Below, piece after piece: positions 23,239 to 35,144 of a DNA stretch of 64,000 bases. Location: the NCBI GenBank assembly GCA_948567375.1, contig OX419755.1:24061001-24125000 (forward strand). Direction: 5' to 3'. Position 1 is the first letter of the stretch; every line of letters starts with the position of its first letter. The DNA is from Lunularia cruciata (taxonomy: Eukaryota; Streptophyta; Marchantiopsida; Lunulariales; Lunulariaceae). Position numbers and translations under genes: made by a program. Below the pieces are notes generated by a model. It was not told the origin of the DNA, did no database searches, and was given only the letters and a program-made list of their open reading frames with translations.

Positions 23239-24870
23239 ATATATAAGAGAAAGTAAATATTTCTTGAGGTCTCTATATTAATATTCTCTATGTAAATATT
23301 GGATGTTGTGAGACAATCATGGAGCGTCAATCTCCTTAAGTTGCTTACTCATCATATACATCACAAAGGATGTTGAAATCATATCTTTTATTGCATATAT
23401 TGTATGCATAAAGTTCTATGGTAATAATATGCACATACTAACAACAAAAATTTATTCACATTCTACTTTAAAAGGATATGAAGAAGCACAAAATATATTT
23501 ATTTTATCTCTATCATAATTTGCATTGAATGGTGGCAAAAAATAATTTTCTATTATTCTTGCTCTAAAACTCATAAGAGATATTCTTTGAAGAGACAAAT
23601 ATATGTTGAGTAGTACAAAGCCTTTGTCTTTCTCTACTTTGATATTATTAGAGAAATTTTCAAGAATTTATACTTCATTAATACTCAAGTTTGGATGTGA
23701 AGTTATAATATCTCTTGCATTATACTTGTTCCACTTGCTTATGATTAAAGAGGTTTCAAGTGGCAAGGGATATGTGGCAATAAGAAAGAAAGAGAGAAAA
23801 ATTGGAGAAATCACAAAAATATTTAGAGTACACTAGTACTCTAGTAACATATTAGTACACAAGTAATTATGCAATTTTCTTTATCTTCTAATTTTAGTTT
23901 TATTGATACCCGTCTTGAAGACCATGGATAATTCAATACAAACATATGAGGACATTTACTTATTTAGAGTTTGGGCTAGAAATTTTTACTTCTTATCTCT
24001 TAGTTATCATTTTTTAGTTCCATACAAATTTGGTTGGAAAATTATGGAGATATGAAGTAGAATTTATGAGGTTAGGTTTACTCATGAGGTATGTTGCGTA
24101 TAGGTTTTGGTTTTGTAAGTATGGGGGGATGACAAAGGAGCATATTATGTTACTATGACAAACATCTTATGTTACTAGGACAAACTAGAATGGCCCTGGA
24201 TACATCATACTTAGTGTGTCATAAATTCTTACCTTGCAAGGAGTAAAAAACCATGTGAGAAAGATGCAAAAGGATTATGATTGGACTCACATGAGGCAAG
24301 TGAACATATTGATATAGTTGATACTAGAGAATACACACACTACATTCAACCCTCTTTTTGCCATTCCATAGATATTGATTGAGTCTTGGGAGTGGTTAGT
24401 ATCTCAAGTGGGTTGTATTTTAGGGCTATTTGAGACTAGTATTTTGTGTCCATGCATATTCTATAGGTTTCCTTGTCCAGTCCATGATGACTCTAAACAT
24501 GTTTTTCATGACCACTTGATCAATTTGCATGTGATTCCTTTAATAAGTAAGCATGGCTTTTATTTCACTTACTCTCATGATGGTGTTGTTTTTATACTAG
24601 AGAGAGATATGCATGCTAAGGATAAGGATAAGTGCCTGCTAGATTTTGCAGATTTCAATTGTAGGATGGGACTACCTTCCAAAATGAGTCTATTTGGGTT
24701 ACAAGTTGCAAGAGATAGGTTCAAACACATGATAAAATATATTCCACTCAATTACAATGGTGTAGATATTGGGTCAGGCTGGAGAGTATAGTAGAGCAAC
24801 ACAAGCCCTACACCCATTGTCTATAACTAGTCCCACTAACAAGACTATCTATTCTTTATGTTTATTTTTT
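23239..24870. other. AT-rich flank of A1, no recognisable gene
   Basis: This stretch is visibly AT-rich and poor in long frames. Two open frames stand out: 23603-23836 (77 residues, hydrophobic) and 24375-24791 (138 residues, plus strand, containing HDDSKHVFHDHLINLHV and GLPSKMSLFGLQVARDRFKH). I recognise neither. The second directly precedes the LINE-like copy D1 and might be its N-terminal region. Confidence 0.4.
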
Positions 24871-24874
24871 TTTA

Positions 24875-26835
24875 GTAGCAAAGGGAGTACCATTAGAGGC
24901 CATAAATCAAATTTAGCCAAAGGATCCTCTATGTCTTGATAGATTTCTTTTTTCACATATATTGTGCATGAAACAATGCTTTTCATCAAGATGTTTGTTA
25001 GAAAGGTTTATGAGCATCTTAGATATTGCTTCTAAGTGGATAATCCCTCTAGTGGTTCTATTAAGTTGTTTTAGCTAGTTGTAGTAATAATAATAAGAGA
25101 GATTTCTACATCAATTAGTACTAGGTGCTAGTCAACTTCTTATAATGGAGAAAGATACCAATTGCACTAGACAATTGCTATTGGAGAGGTCTTCTTGCAT
25201 TTTTTTAGTCATACCATTGTTCTCCCTTCCAATAACAATTAGTCCAGATCAATTTAGAGTTGCTACACCGGGAGGTTGTGAGGGTATATCTCTAGGCATC
25301 TCAACAGCCCTAAAGTTTGCTTGTTCTACACGTGGATGTTGGGAATAATTTTAATACCATCTCATATGCATCCATCTTTAGAGAGCTTAAGGACACTGGT
25401 AGATCCTTGGCAAGTTTTATTCTCTTAATGTCCTTCTACAATTCTTCTTCCTTCTTTTATGAGCATGGTTTCTCATAAGAAGAAGTCAACATTATACAAT
25501 CAATTTTTGGTACACAAGAAGAAGATCCCTTATGGGGACTGTTATTTGCCATGGCTTACTCTTGAGCTCTTTTATCTACCACTTTATCCATGTAAGGTTG
25601 TGATTTTCCTTCCTTGGCACACAATATGCACATTATAGGTCCTCTAGATCATATTAGGTAGGACTTTGACCACTTGATTGTCAAGCTTCATCTTGTACAC
25701 TTAAGTGTCAAGATATCAAAGGTGTAAAGCATGGTCTCCTTTAGGTATCCTTCCTCATATCTAGTTTTTGAAGGGGTGCATCATATCTATATATGGCCTA
25801 TGTATCTTAGAGTGCTAATCAGACCTGAGGATTTTGTCACATAATTTTTAGATGCTACTCTTGTAGAGGATATTTTCATGAGGATGACCTTCTTATATTA
25901 AAATATTCATAAGTGGCATTTTGGTTTACTTTCCTCTAGTATTGTTGATGGATAAACTTACCTACTTTGTATAATTCTGCCTTCTTTGACCTTTCTATCA
26001 CGGTCTTTGGTCTTTGGTGATATCATTGGAAAAAAGACCATTGAGTGTGTAATAGAGGATTTGACATGTACACAAACAACTTTACCAATATTTTATAGAA
26101 GGTCAGGTCTACTATCTATAGATGAGATAACATATATAGTGTTTATGAGTATTTAGGCTCTCATAACACCTCTACTACTCTCTTGTTTTGTGGTTGCTAA
26201 TAGGCCAATCTTGAATACCAATATGATCAAGGTACAAGAGAGATCACTTTTTCTCTCCAAATGATATTTCAGTAGATAATAGATTGCTTATCTACACAGG
26301 TTTGAGATACCCTTCCATTCTTTGCTCCCATACCTTTTGACTAGACTAGATATTTGTGGCTTTCCAAGATAGATCAACAATTTCAACAAGTAAAAAATTT
26401 GCTGTTAGTTGACTCATACATTTCTCATGTTACTAGGGCATATTTTTACCCTTGGATCCTAACTCCACTAATGATTATGGCATTCTAACTTGCACAAACT
26501 AATTTCTCTACAATAATGAGGTTTTGCCTAGGTTCACTCATCTACTTGTGAGTGTGGTTCTACACAAGATACGATAGGGATCCAGCTGACCCAATGCCCT
26601 TCTGGAGTGTAAAGGATAGCTACCAATGATGCTATTAAAGATATAGTGTTTGCCATGGCAAGAGAGAAAATATCTCCCTTGGAGGAAGTATTAATATGCT
26701 TCCAAACAACAAAAGTAGAGGTTGACTTGTATTTGCTCCAAGACGATCAAGTGATAATAGCAACTATTTTGGTTATAGATCTCACATGCAACATAGTTTT
26801 GGAAAAGGTGATTACCCATCTCCTTTTATAGGTGT
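24875..26835 (+). pseudogene. LINE-like reverse transcriptase copy D1
   Basis: Conserved blocks occur in order but in shifting frames: LLERFMSILDIASKWIIPL (24990), FRVATPGGCEGISLGISTAL (25250), a DPLWGLLFAMAYS block (25530) equal to the QGDPL motif of non-LTR RTs, then HIIGPLDHI (25640) and VKLHLVHLSVKIS. The RT active site, normally Ala-Asp-Asp, reads SLAHNMH, so both Asp are lost. The C-terminal block DDQVIIATILVIDLTC (26735) recurs in D2 and D3. The family is a non-LTR type; exact clade unknown. Many stops; no activity possible. Confidence 0.7.
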
Positions 26836-28005
26836 AATACTACAAGGAGAAGAGAACTCTCCAAGAGAGATACAAGAGAGAAAACACAAGTTTCAGACTC
26901 AATACTCCAATGCTCCAAAGGAGCACCTTCTCTTTATTATATAGCAAAGAGGATCCCGTCAAAGGAAGCTCTACCCTTGGATCAGATACATGGATTGGTG
27001 ACCTGTCATTGAGCTCCATCCTTGGATTAGTTGTTTGGATGTGTGACATGTTAGTCCTTGTTCTATCCAGTTGACCAAAGGGAATCTTTAGGGAATATTC
27101 CTATAGGGAGCTCAGAATCACATGGGTGAGGTACTATTGGAAAGCTCTCAACAAGAAAAATCATAGGGAGAGAAGGTAGCCCTTTTCCGTTGGAAGGAGA
27201 GGGAATCTCTCCATTTTTTAGGTCTAATTCATCCATTTAGGCCTCCAAAATTGGCTCTTAAGTTTTTCCTATTTTTGGCTTTTGTTATATTAGTAGAAGT
27301 ACTCTTTTGGCAACACCTCTATCAGATCTACCTAACCCATTGTACATAACATCCTTCTAGATGTTACCAAGCCACTGTTCATCTCCAGATAATATGTCTG
27401 GCTACTTATATTACAATAGGCGGCAAGTAGAGCGATAGCATACAAGGTCTCCAAGTATAAAGGTATGTAGTGAGGTCATCTCTTTGTTCCTAAAACGTTG
27501 GAGTTATATGAAAAAATGGATATGGTGTTTGAGACATTTGTCAAAGAGTGTACAAGAGCCTATCATTGTAGGCATTAAAGGGTATCATTCTCACTTTCCT
27601 ACTTTGTAGCTTATTGTAGATAGTGTATGTGCATTGCTCTATAGAGAGCATTGGCTTGTGCAATCCATAGGAGAACAATCATATTAGATGATAAGACATA
27701 TAATGTGCTCTTCATAGCACATTGAACAGTATGCAAAATCTATTGTTCCTAAAGACAATTGATTTTGTCTTTGCTTTTAGTTTATAGTGATGAGATCCAC
27801 ACAAACTCCACCATAGAGTAATGAGAGAGAGAAACAGTCTTAGTTTGAGTATACATAGCAATAGTAGCAACAATAACACTAGCTATCTACAAAGCATTGT
27901 ACAAACATTAGTAAGAGATGTCACAAATTGCTATTAGCACACAATTGAAGATTCTCATAAGCATATACAACTTGATACTATACCACTAGTCTATGCAACA
28001 AATTC
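26836..28005. other. No gene seen
   Basis: AT-rich DNA between D1 and the RNA polymerase-like pseudogene. Only short frames are present, none recognised. The minus frame at 27049-26840 has a loosely repeated NPRMEL/DPRVEL motif that I cannot interpret. Confidence 0.35.
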
Positions 28006-29400
28006 AATAAGAATCTGGCAATGGACTTCTCAATGTTTACAAAAGATATAGGACTAGATGAATGCATTGTTAAGCTATATGATACTATGCTGATATTGGA
28101 CATTGTTAAGATGATCAAAGAAATGACAATAGATGGCAATAAATCTTTAATGAGGTTAACGTTGAATTAGTAGAGCTATCAAGACTATAAATGACACATT
28201 GGATACATCTGAATGCAGTGTTACTCTGTGTTCCCGTTCCATCTATAATCCATATAATCTATCAGAAGCTATAATCCATCAGAAGAAAATGTTGTTATAA
28301 AAGGATTATTTGTCATTAGAAGGCAGAAGAAAGGTCTTAATGTGTCAAGAGAAGAATTTTACCTCTCTATTTCTGCCACGAAGAGAGAAGTGTGAGCTGA
28401 TGCTTCCTGGATGCCATGGTGAGATATGTATTGGCAAAGGAGTACTACAAGTCTCTCTATCACGAGACAACCTCGTCAATATATTTGTTCTGATGAAAAT
28501 TCTAGGTAAGTCGCTTGCCGTAGCAAAGGAGATGATACTTTCATGGACAGGACATCCTAAACGAGTACCAAGATTTCTTATGGAATCACAATCAGAGATG
28601 TGTGCAGTTGATAGTGATGACAAAGAATATACAGATAAGTTGCTAAAGTTTTTCACAACAACAAACAGGTGAAAATGCTGTTTCTAATGGCTTGTAGGTT
28701 CATAGAAAACCTTACTGTCACTTAGACTAGAAGATGACAGTGACTGCTTGAGCTTTAATCGCGTACATACTCCAGCAGACATCATATCCATATACGTAAA
28801 GAAGAAACATCGATCAGCACAAGATGAAAGGCAATATCAACAAAAAAACAAAGCGTACATGATCTTGGCAATAAACAGGTATTGAAGGATACTCGAAGTA
28901 ACTTCAAAACAGGCAAGTGGGATGGATACTCACCATGCGACGACAAAAGGACAATATCTCAGGCAATGTCATCAAAGTCACCTCTTGATTCTCTATCTCA
29001 TAGAATAGGATTGAAGTTAGCTCTGACAGAACAAGTACCGTAATGAGACAGATACATCCAACTCTGCTTGGCTACATAAGATCTGGTGAGACACCTTAAA
29101 GTGTTGATGTAGGTATTGTAAAGTGTTTGTCATCAACATGCATCATAAGTTCATAACGCCTCGTGTCAATGATAGTGATGTATTGAGCTACACCAGTCCA
29201 TTGTAAGGTGGAAAAGATGCTATATTCATCAATGGGGATATCTGTTACAAGAACATCAAAAGTCAAGGTTAGGAGTATAAAATCCTCTAGAGGGATGAAC
29301 ATTGCAACTGCATTTGCTTACGTCTTTTATTCTTCTGATAGAGGGATCCATATTAAAACGACCAGAGGTAGCCAGACCTCTTAGAACATGCCCTAACAGC
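28006..29400 (+). pseudogene. RNA polymerase second-largest-subunit-like gene, N-terminal half (RPB2 type)
   Basis: Blocks in RPB2 order, in shifting frames: FSMFTKDIGLDECIVKLYD (28030), EENVVIKGLFVI next to KVLMCQEKN (28285-28345), FVLMKILGKSLAVAKEMIL (28485-28540), FKTGKWDG with ISQAMSSKSPLDSLSHRI (28900-29010), HPTLLGYI plus SGETP (29055-29090), GGKDAIFINGD (29205), YSSDRGIHIKTTRG (29330) and VARPLR (29370). These correspond to the protrusion, lobe and fork regions. The rest resumes at about 37925. No introns are apparent within blocks. There are more than ten frame breaks. The family call is firm, the source is not: a host Pol I-V relative or a large DNA virus gene. Confidence 0.8.
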
Positions 29401-29429
29401 CTTGCCTCAAAGGTGTAATCATATCTCTA

Positions 29430-32095
29430 TGAGTGATGTGCACAAGAGTAGTACAATGAAGGAAAAGGATACCGCATAGGAAAAGAAGAAGGATGGGAAT
29501 AACATATCAAGGCATACAAGGGTAAAACATACTAAATAAAATAGTGTTCAGCCCAATGGTATCAGGATGAGAAATTTGTCCAATAGCACCTAAGATATCT
29601 TAGCTATGTACATTGTATAGTCTACATAGTGCATGCAAAGCATCACCTAGTCCTACAACACATGCACAAATTTTTTGATGTATATAGCACCGGAGCAGCA
29701 AAAAAGCATTACCTAGTGTAATTGCTCCCTTACGCATTGCATCAACCTATGCTCTCTATAGAACAATAGACACATGTTGTATGCAATATGCTATGAAGTA
29801 GTAAAGTGAGAGTGGTACTCCCCACAATCTACTATGATAAGCTCTTATGTATTCTTTGACAAAATATGTCAAACACCATATCCATGTCTCTATATAACTC
29901 CAAAACTAGAGGAGCAAAAAGGTGACTTGCTGCATACCCCTATACTTGGAGACCTTAGTTGTTACAACTTTGCTTGCCACCCATCCAGGGAATGTGCAAT
30001 CAACTCCTCTAAAATTGCATCACATGTGGGATCTATAATTAGAACATCAGTTATTGTCACTTCATCATCTTGGGCAAAATACAAATTTGCCTTGAATCAT
30101 GCCCTTTGTAAAGAATACCAATACTCCCACACGTGAGGTATCCATTCTCTTATGCCATGGAAAACACTATATCCCTAATGACATCATGGGTAGTTATCCT
30201 TTGTCCTCCAAAAATGACACCAAGCTATATAGACCCTTGTTGCATCTAATGTAGTACCATACTCACACGTGAGTAATGAAGATTTAGATAGGTAGCCCAA
30301 ACCTAGGTAGAGCCTCATTGTTGTAGAGAAAGTAGCTAGTGCAAGTCAAAAATGCCCTAATGTATGGTTGAGCTAGGAGCCAAGAGCTTGCATCCTTGCC
30401 AAAGCAAGAGCCAAAGACATGCACTAGTAGCATAAGGAATGGATGAGTCAATTAAGAGAGAATGTAATGTATGTTGAACTGATTGATCCTTTAAGAAAGA
30501 TTTCAGACCTCTGGTCCAATCAAAAGGCAAGGAAGCAAAGGATTAAAGGTTATCTTATGCATGTAGAGATAAGCTTGACTCATGCTGTGGGAGAACTTGA
30601 GCCTCTAGAGTTCTATCTCCTGTTTGCCACAATAGTACTTGGAGAGAAAAGGACCCCTCTTCTACCTTGGTCACATACATCTCCAAGACTGGTCTATCAC
30701 AACCAAATAAAGGAGGAAAGTAGATGTTCCAAGAGAGCACGACTACCAAAAAACACTAAAGTGATCATCTCCTCTATAAATAGTAGGTCTCACTCTTCTA
30801 CACAAGATTGATAGAGATGTTTGTCTATGTGTTAAATCCCTTGTCACACATTCAAATGTCTTGGTCCAATGATATAACCAAAGACTCCCATTATCTTGCT
30901 ATCAAAAACTCTCAAACATGATATGAAGGTCAAAGAAGGAAGAATGATATAAAGTAGGTATGTAAATTGATGCGCAATACTAAAGGTGATTAAACCAAAT
31001 ACAACCTATTGATACTTTTAATGGGAGAAGATCATCCACATGAAAAATATCCTCTACAACTGCAACATCTAAGAAGCATATGATAAAATCCTTGGATCCT
31101 TTTCATATTTCAAGAATATGCATACCATCTATAGATGTGATACATCCCTCTTAAAGCTAGAAGTGAGGACTGATACCTAAAGGGAATCAAGCTCCACACT
31201 TTGACACTTTGACTCTCAACCTTACCATATGAAGCTCAAAAGTCAAGTGGTCAAAAGCTTTCCTAATCCAGTCTACAAGGCCCACCATATGTGTATCGTT
31301 TAACAAGAAGGGAAATATACAAACTAGCATAGCCAAATTAGTAGATAAGAGAGCTCTAAAGTGGGCCATGGCAAATAAATGTCCTTTTAAATGATCTCTT
31401 TGTTGTCTATAGACAGCAACTCCAAGACAATGACTCCTTTCAATGAGAGACCATGTTGGTGATAAAGGGAATAAGGAGAAACATAGAAGGACTATGTTAA
31501 AGGAATAAGTCTTGTAAGGGTCCACTACTTCCTTGAGCTCTCTAAAGAAGGATGCACATGAGACATTTTTAAAATCATTCTTAATATGCACTTATAGAAC
31601 AACCCACTTTGGGTAAATATCTAGGAATGTTCTAACCCTAAAGATATAGCCTCACAACCTTTATGTGTAATAACTCTTATTTGCATTGAGGTGTTATCTC
31701 TAATACAATTGTCCAAATGCACTCTTGCATTCTTCTCCATAGCAAGAAGTTAAATAGCATTTAGCACCTACCTAACTATAGTAGGAATCTCTCTCCTTGC
31801 TATAGTGGTAGTCATTTGGAACAACTTGGTAAACAACTAGAGGGGTTATCTACTTGGAAGTAATCTCTAAGATTCTCATAAATTGTCCCTAACAAGCCTT
31901 TGGCAAAGAGGTGCAATGTGCTACACAATGTATGTGCAAGAAGCCATCTATCAAGACATGAAGACTCCTCACGTTGATAGTCTAAAACCTCTAATGGTAC
32001 TCTATCCCTTTCAAAAGGGTGATAAACATTAAGAAGAGTTAGTGCAACTAGCCATAGATAAATGATGTAAAGCTTGTGCTACTATATGTTAAAAC
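29430..32095 (-). pseudogene. LINE-like reverse transcriptase copy D2
   Basis: Minus-strand blocks from right to left: KGCEAISLGLEHS (31660), the DHLKGHLFAMAHFRALLSTN motif-B block (31400), and LLNDTHMVGLVDWIRKAFDH (31300), where the active-site Ala-Asp-Asp has become Leu-Asn-Asp. FELHMVRLRVKVSKCGAW follows (31210), then a long decayed region. The C-terminal block DDEVTITDVLIIDPTCDAIL sits near 30050. It is homologous over its length to D1. The longest open stretch is 31591-31187. It separates the two halves of the RPB2-like gene, together with D3. Confidence 0.7.
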
Positions 32096-32101
32096 TTGAT
32101 C

Positions 32102-32804
32102 TGTCACACCCATTCATGCATTTATGCTCTACAGGGATATTAAGTTTGGTATTGCAAATATTGGAGAAATCTTATCTATGTGGAAATTAGCTAAGCTTGT
32201 ACATTAGTCATGATTAGCTAGAGATAGTCCTAGCTTAGATAAAGGTGATCCTATTCTAGAGGAAAGAAAAAGAGTGAGCACCACTATTTTGCCTTCTAGT
32301 GTATTGACTTGGTATTATTCCTAGTTATTTGACTTTGAGGAAAGAGTTGAGAGCTTGGGCCCACAAGCCTTGTTGGTGCAGACTTTTTCTTTAGTCCAAG
32401 GATAGCCCATGTGACGGAATCCTTGACTTAGTTGGTAGGTGAACATAAGACTACCTACCCATAGGATTATTCCCATGTGCTTGGATATTCTTTTAGACAT
32501 TTAGACTTTATTTGACTTTTAGCTAAGTAACTTGAGTCACTCTAGTAATTATTAACTTTGGTGTGTAAATTTTTAACAAGTACATAAGTTAGGGAGGAAG
32601 AGCTACTCATTATCCTTTCATTTGCAACTATCTCTCTCTTATTGAGTTCTCTAGTGAGCAATGTTTTGAGTCTTGGAGGTGCCTTGGAGTTCTAGCCTTT
32701 GGAGTAGTGTGATGGAGTTGAGGTTCCTTTCCTTATTAGTCCATGGTGCACCACTTTAATAGCTATTCGAGGTTCATCCTAAGTGAGATGCAAGCCGGCT
32801 CACA
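32102..32804 (+). repeat. Family-B solo LTR B2
   Basis: It starts TGTCACACCCATTCATGC and ends GCCGGCTCACA, 703 bp. It carries the family-B body, including the GGATAGCCCATGTGA block and the AGTTCTCTAGTGAGCAATG block near the end. The TATA region reads AAGTACATAAG, so the TATATAAA seen in other copies is lost. It is more diverged than the copies at 6886 or 51763, so older. Confidence 0.88.
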
Positions 32805-34307
32805 AATCTAATATCCTATCTTATCATAATCAAGTAGAGTCTATATTACCTACTATATTCTACTACATGATGTAATATCCCACACCAGCACAATCAAGTG
32901 TAATCCATAGTAATATCAATGTGATATCAAAGTGGTATAATAGAGATGAAAGATTAATGGCAATGCTTTATTTCAACTAAGAGAGTATGGATATCAACCA
33001 TCATCTCACTCTCATTGAGATACATCCATTTTCATATTTGAACTATTTGCATCTATGATTCCATGCGCAAACTTCAACCAGTCATCCAAAATAGATTTTC
33101 AATCATCTATGAGCAAGCAAGCAATGCTTCTTGCTCCTCATAACATAATAGTATGATTTTTGATTCAAAGGTGTTAACTTATGCTAAAAAATAAGTATGT
33201 ATGACCATAGTGTCAAATGCAATCAAAGTACAATGGAGTGAACGTGGTCATTGTTGTTGTGTCATATTGGTGCATTTGCATGAGTTAGGGGAATGATTAG
33301 AAGGGCAAGTCATGTGTTGAGACCAATCTAAGAGTGGATTATAAAAGTAGGTGGATTATTAAGATCATCAAAGAAGCTTTGATAGATTGCAAAACGCAAG
33401 AATATGTGATTGCTTGGCTGAATACCTACTATTTTGTTGAATACTTGCTACCAAGACAAGTTGCACTGCTAGTTTCAAATGGCTTTAGGATAGAGACTAC
33501 AATTCTAGTGGATGGAAAAGATCCTAATGCATTGGGGCAGCCCAAATGTTTTGACTAAGTTTTTTTATGCATTTACTAATTACAATAACTAACAATGCGT
33601 GCTTGCTTCAGATGCCACAAATTGCAATGACACTTTCCACCAGAGAAAATGCAAGGAGGAGGTGACTTGGGAGAATATTCAATGAGTCACATACTCTAGG
33701 GTTGAAATTTGAGATAAATTTCTTTAATTAGCTCTATTTTGTCTCTTTTTTGTTTCCTCTTCTAAGATTGGGCTCAAATCTCTATTTCTCAACACTTCAC
33801 AATACTAGATGATTACTATGCTACCAATCAATGCTTGTGAGAGAGAAATAACTACTCAATTTGGCATTGCATCCATGTGCATGAGGTACTTTGACTACTT
33901 ATAGCATTGATGTTTTAAGTGGAGGTGAGAGAGATGTGTTGCATTGTGGAAGGTGTAGAAAAAAATTCACTCAAAGAAGGTAAGAGGTGGAGAAGGAAAA
34001 AACATTTGAAAGATTTTTGTAGATTGGGTTCTTATACTAACCAGTTCTTGTTCCAAAGAGTTCTTATACTAATGGGTAGTTCTTGTAATAGAGGGTTCTT
34101 GTAGTTGAAATCTCTTATACTAGATGGTCCATGTATGTGATGGAGCTTGCAAAATTGCAATTCTCCTTTGGTAGCAAATAGGCTCTCTTCACAATTGCTC
34201 TTCACTTTTACACCATTGGCTTTGTTTCTTTGATGCCCTCTCATTACAAGTCCTACTAGACTCTTACTCTTGGCTCCACTCTTTGGCTACTCTTTATACA
34301 CTCCTAC
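32805..34307. other. No gene recognised
   Basis: AT-rich sequence. The longest frame is 33334-33558 (plus, 74 residues, starting MDYKSRWIIKIIKEALID); I do not recognise it. No repeat boundary is visible. Confidence 0.35.
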
Positions 34308-34392
34308 TAGGCTTACGCATCCACACATGTACACCAAGATCCATAAAGAGGCATATAGATCTTGGTGTATATGTGTGGATGGGGTAAGCCTA
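34308..34392. repeat. Imperfect inverted repeat, 34-35-base arms
   Basis: The left arm 34308-34341 (starting TAGGCTTACGCATCCACACA) pairs with 34358-34392 (ending GTGTGGATGGGGTAAGCCTA) around a 16-base loop. Only about four mismatches or bulges are seen. It could fold as a hairpin. It may be a foldback element remnant. Confidence 0.75.
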
Positions 34393-35140
34393 TGCTTATC
34401 TAATGGGCTCCATGCTTTCCATACTCTTATGTGCTACCTTGGTAGATGATGAAGAGAGAGATGTTTCTACTTGGACCATTCTAGCTCTCTTCCCTCAATG
34501 GAATTTGCTTCATCTTGCTCATGGGAGTGCATCTAGAAATCAAAAAAATTGCTTCTTGGATTCATTGGTTTTAATAAGAACATTGGCTGCTTTATAGGAG
34601 TACACCATCCAAGCACAAGTAGTAGTTAGATGGATCATAGAATCTCCATAACACTCTACTTTTAGAGCATTATTGGTTATGTTTTCCTTGATGTAAGGAT
34701 AGTAAGGAAGTATTGATGAGCAGTCCATACACTTTCACCCTCTAGACCAACATCCTTCTCCACCAACTCTCTATTAGGTTTATAGGATCTCCATCCATCA
34801 TCCACATATGGCTACCACCTGTTTGACAAGCTACAGCTTGTGGAGTCCTTCTTTGCCCTTGCTTTATTCCACTCTCTTTTTCTTAGCAAGTGGCCCATAA
34901 AGACTAGTTTTTGAGCATTTATGAGATTATCTCTCCCCCAATCTACCAAACTCAAGATTTCTCTTTTTCTTTGCTTTCTACCAACATCTTGCATTGAGTT
35001 TAGTGCCCCCTAGTGCTACTTTTTTGTATGGTGCATCTTGTCTCCTTGCTCAATCAAAGGAGACATCAAGTGTTTGATTTGTATCCATAGGAAATATTTT
35101 CTTGTGTTTAGTGTCACATACAATTTGTCTTCATCTTTGC
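34393..35140. other. No gene recognised
   Basis: C/T-rich and A/T-rich sequence before the recognisable RT of D3. It may be the decayed N-terminal part of D3, but I find no block that shows this. Confidence 0.3.
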
Positions 35141-35144
35141 CACT

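Noticed and set aside
28310-28672. Intact 120-residue host gene
   Set aside because: Its blocks continue RPB2 homology from neighbouring frames, and the frame shifts within the homologous region.
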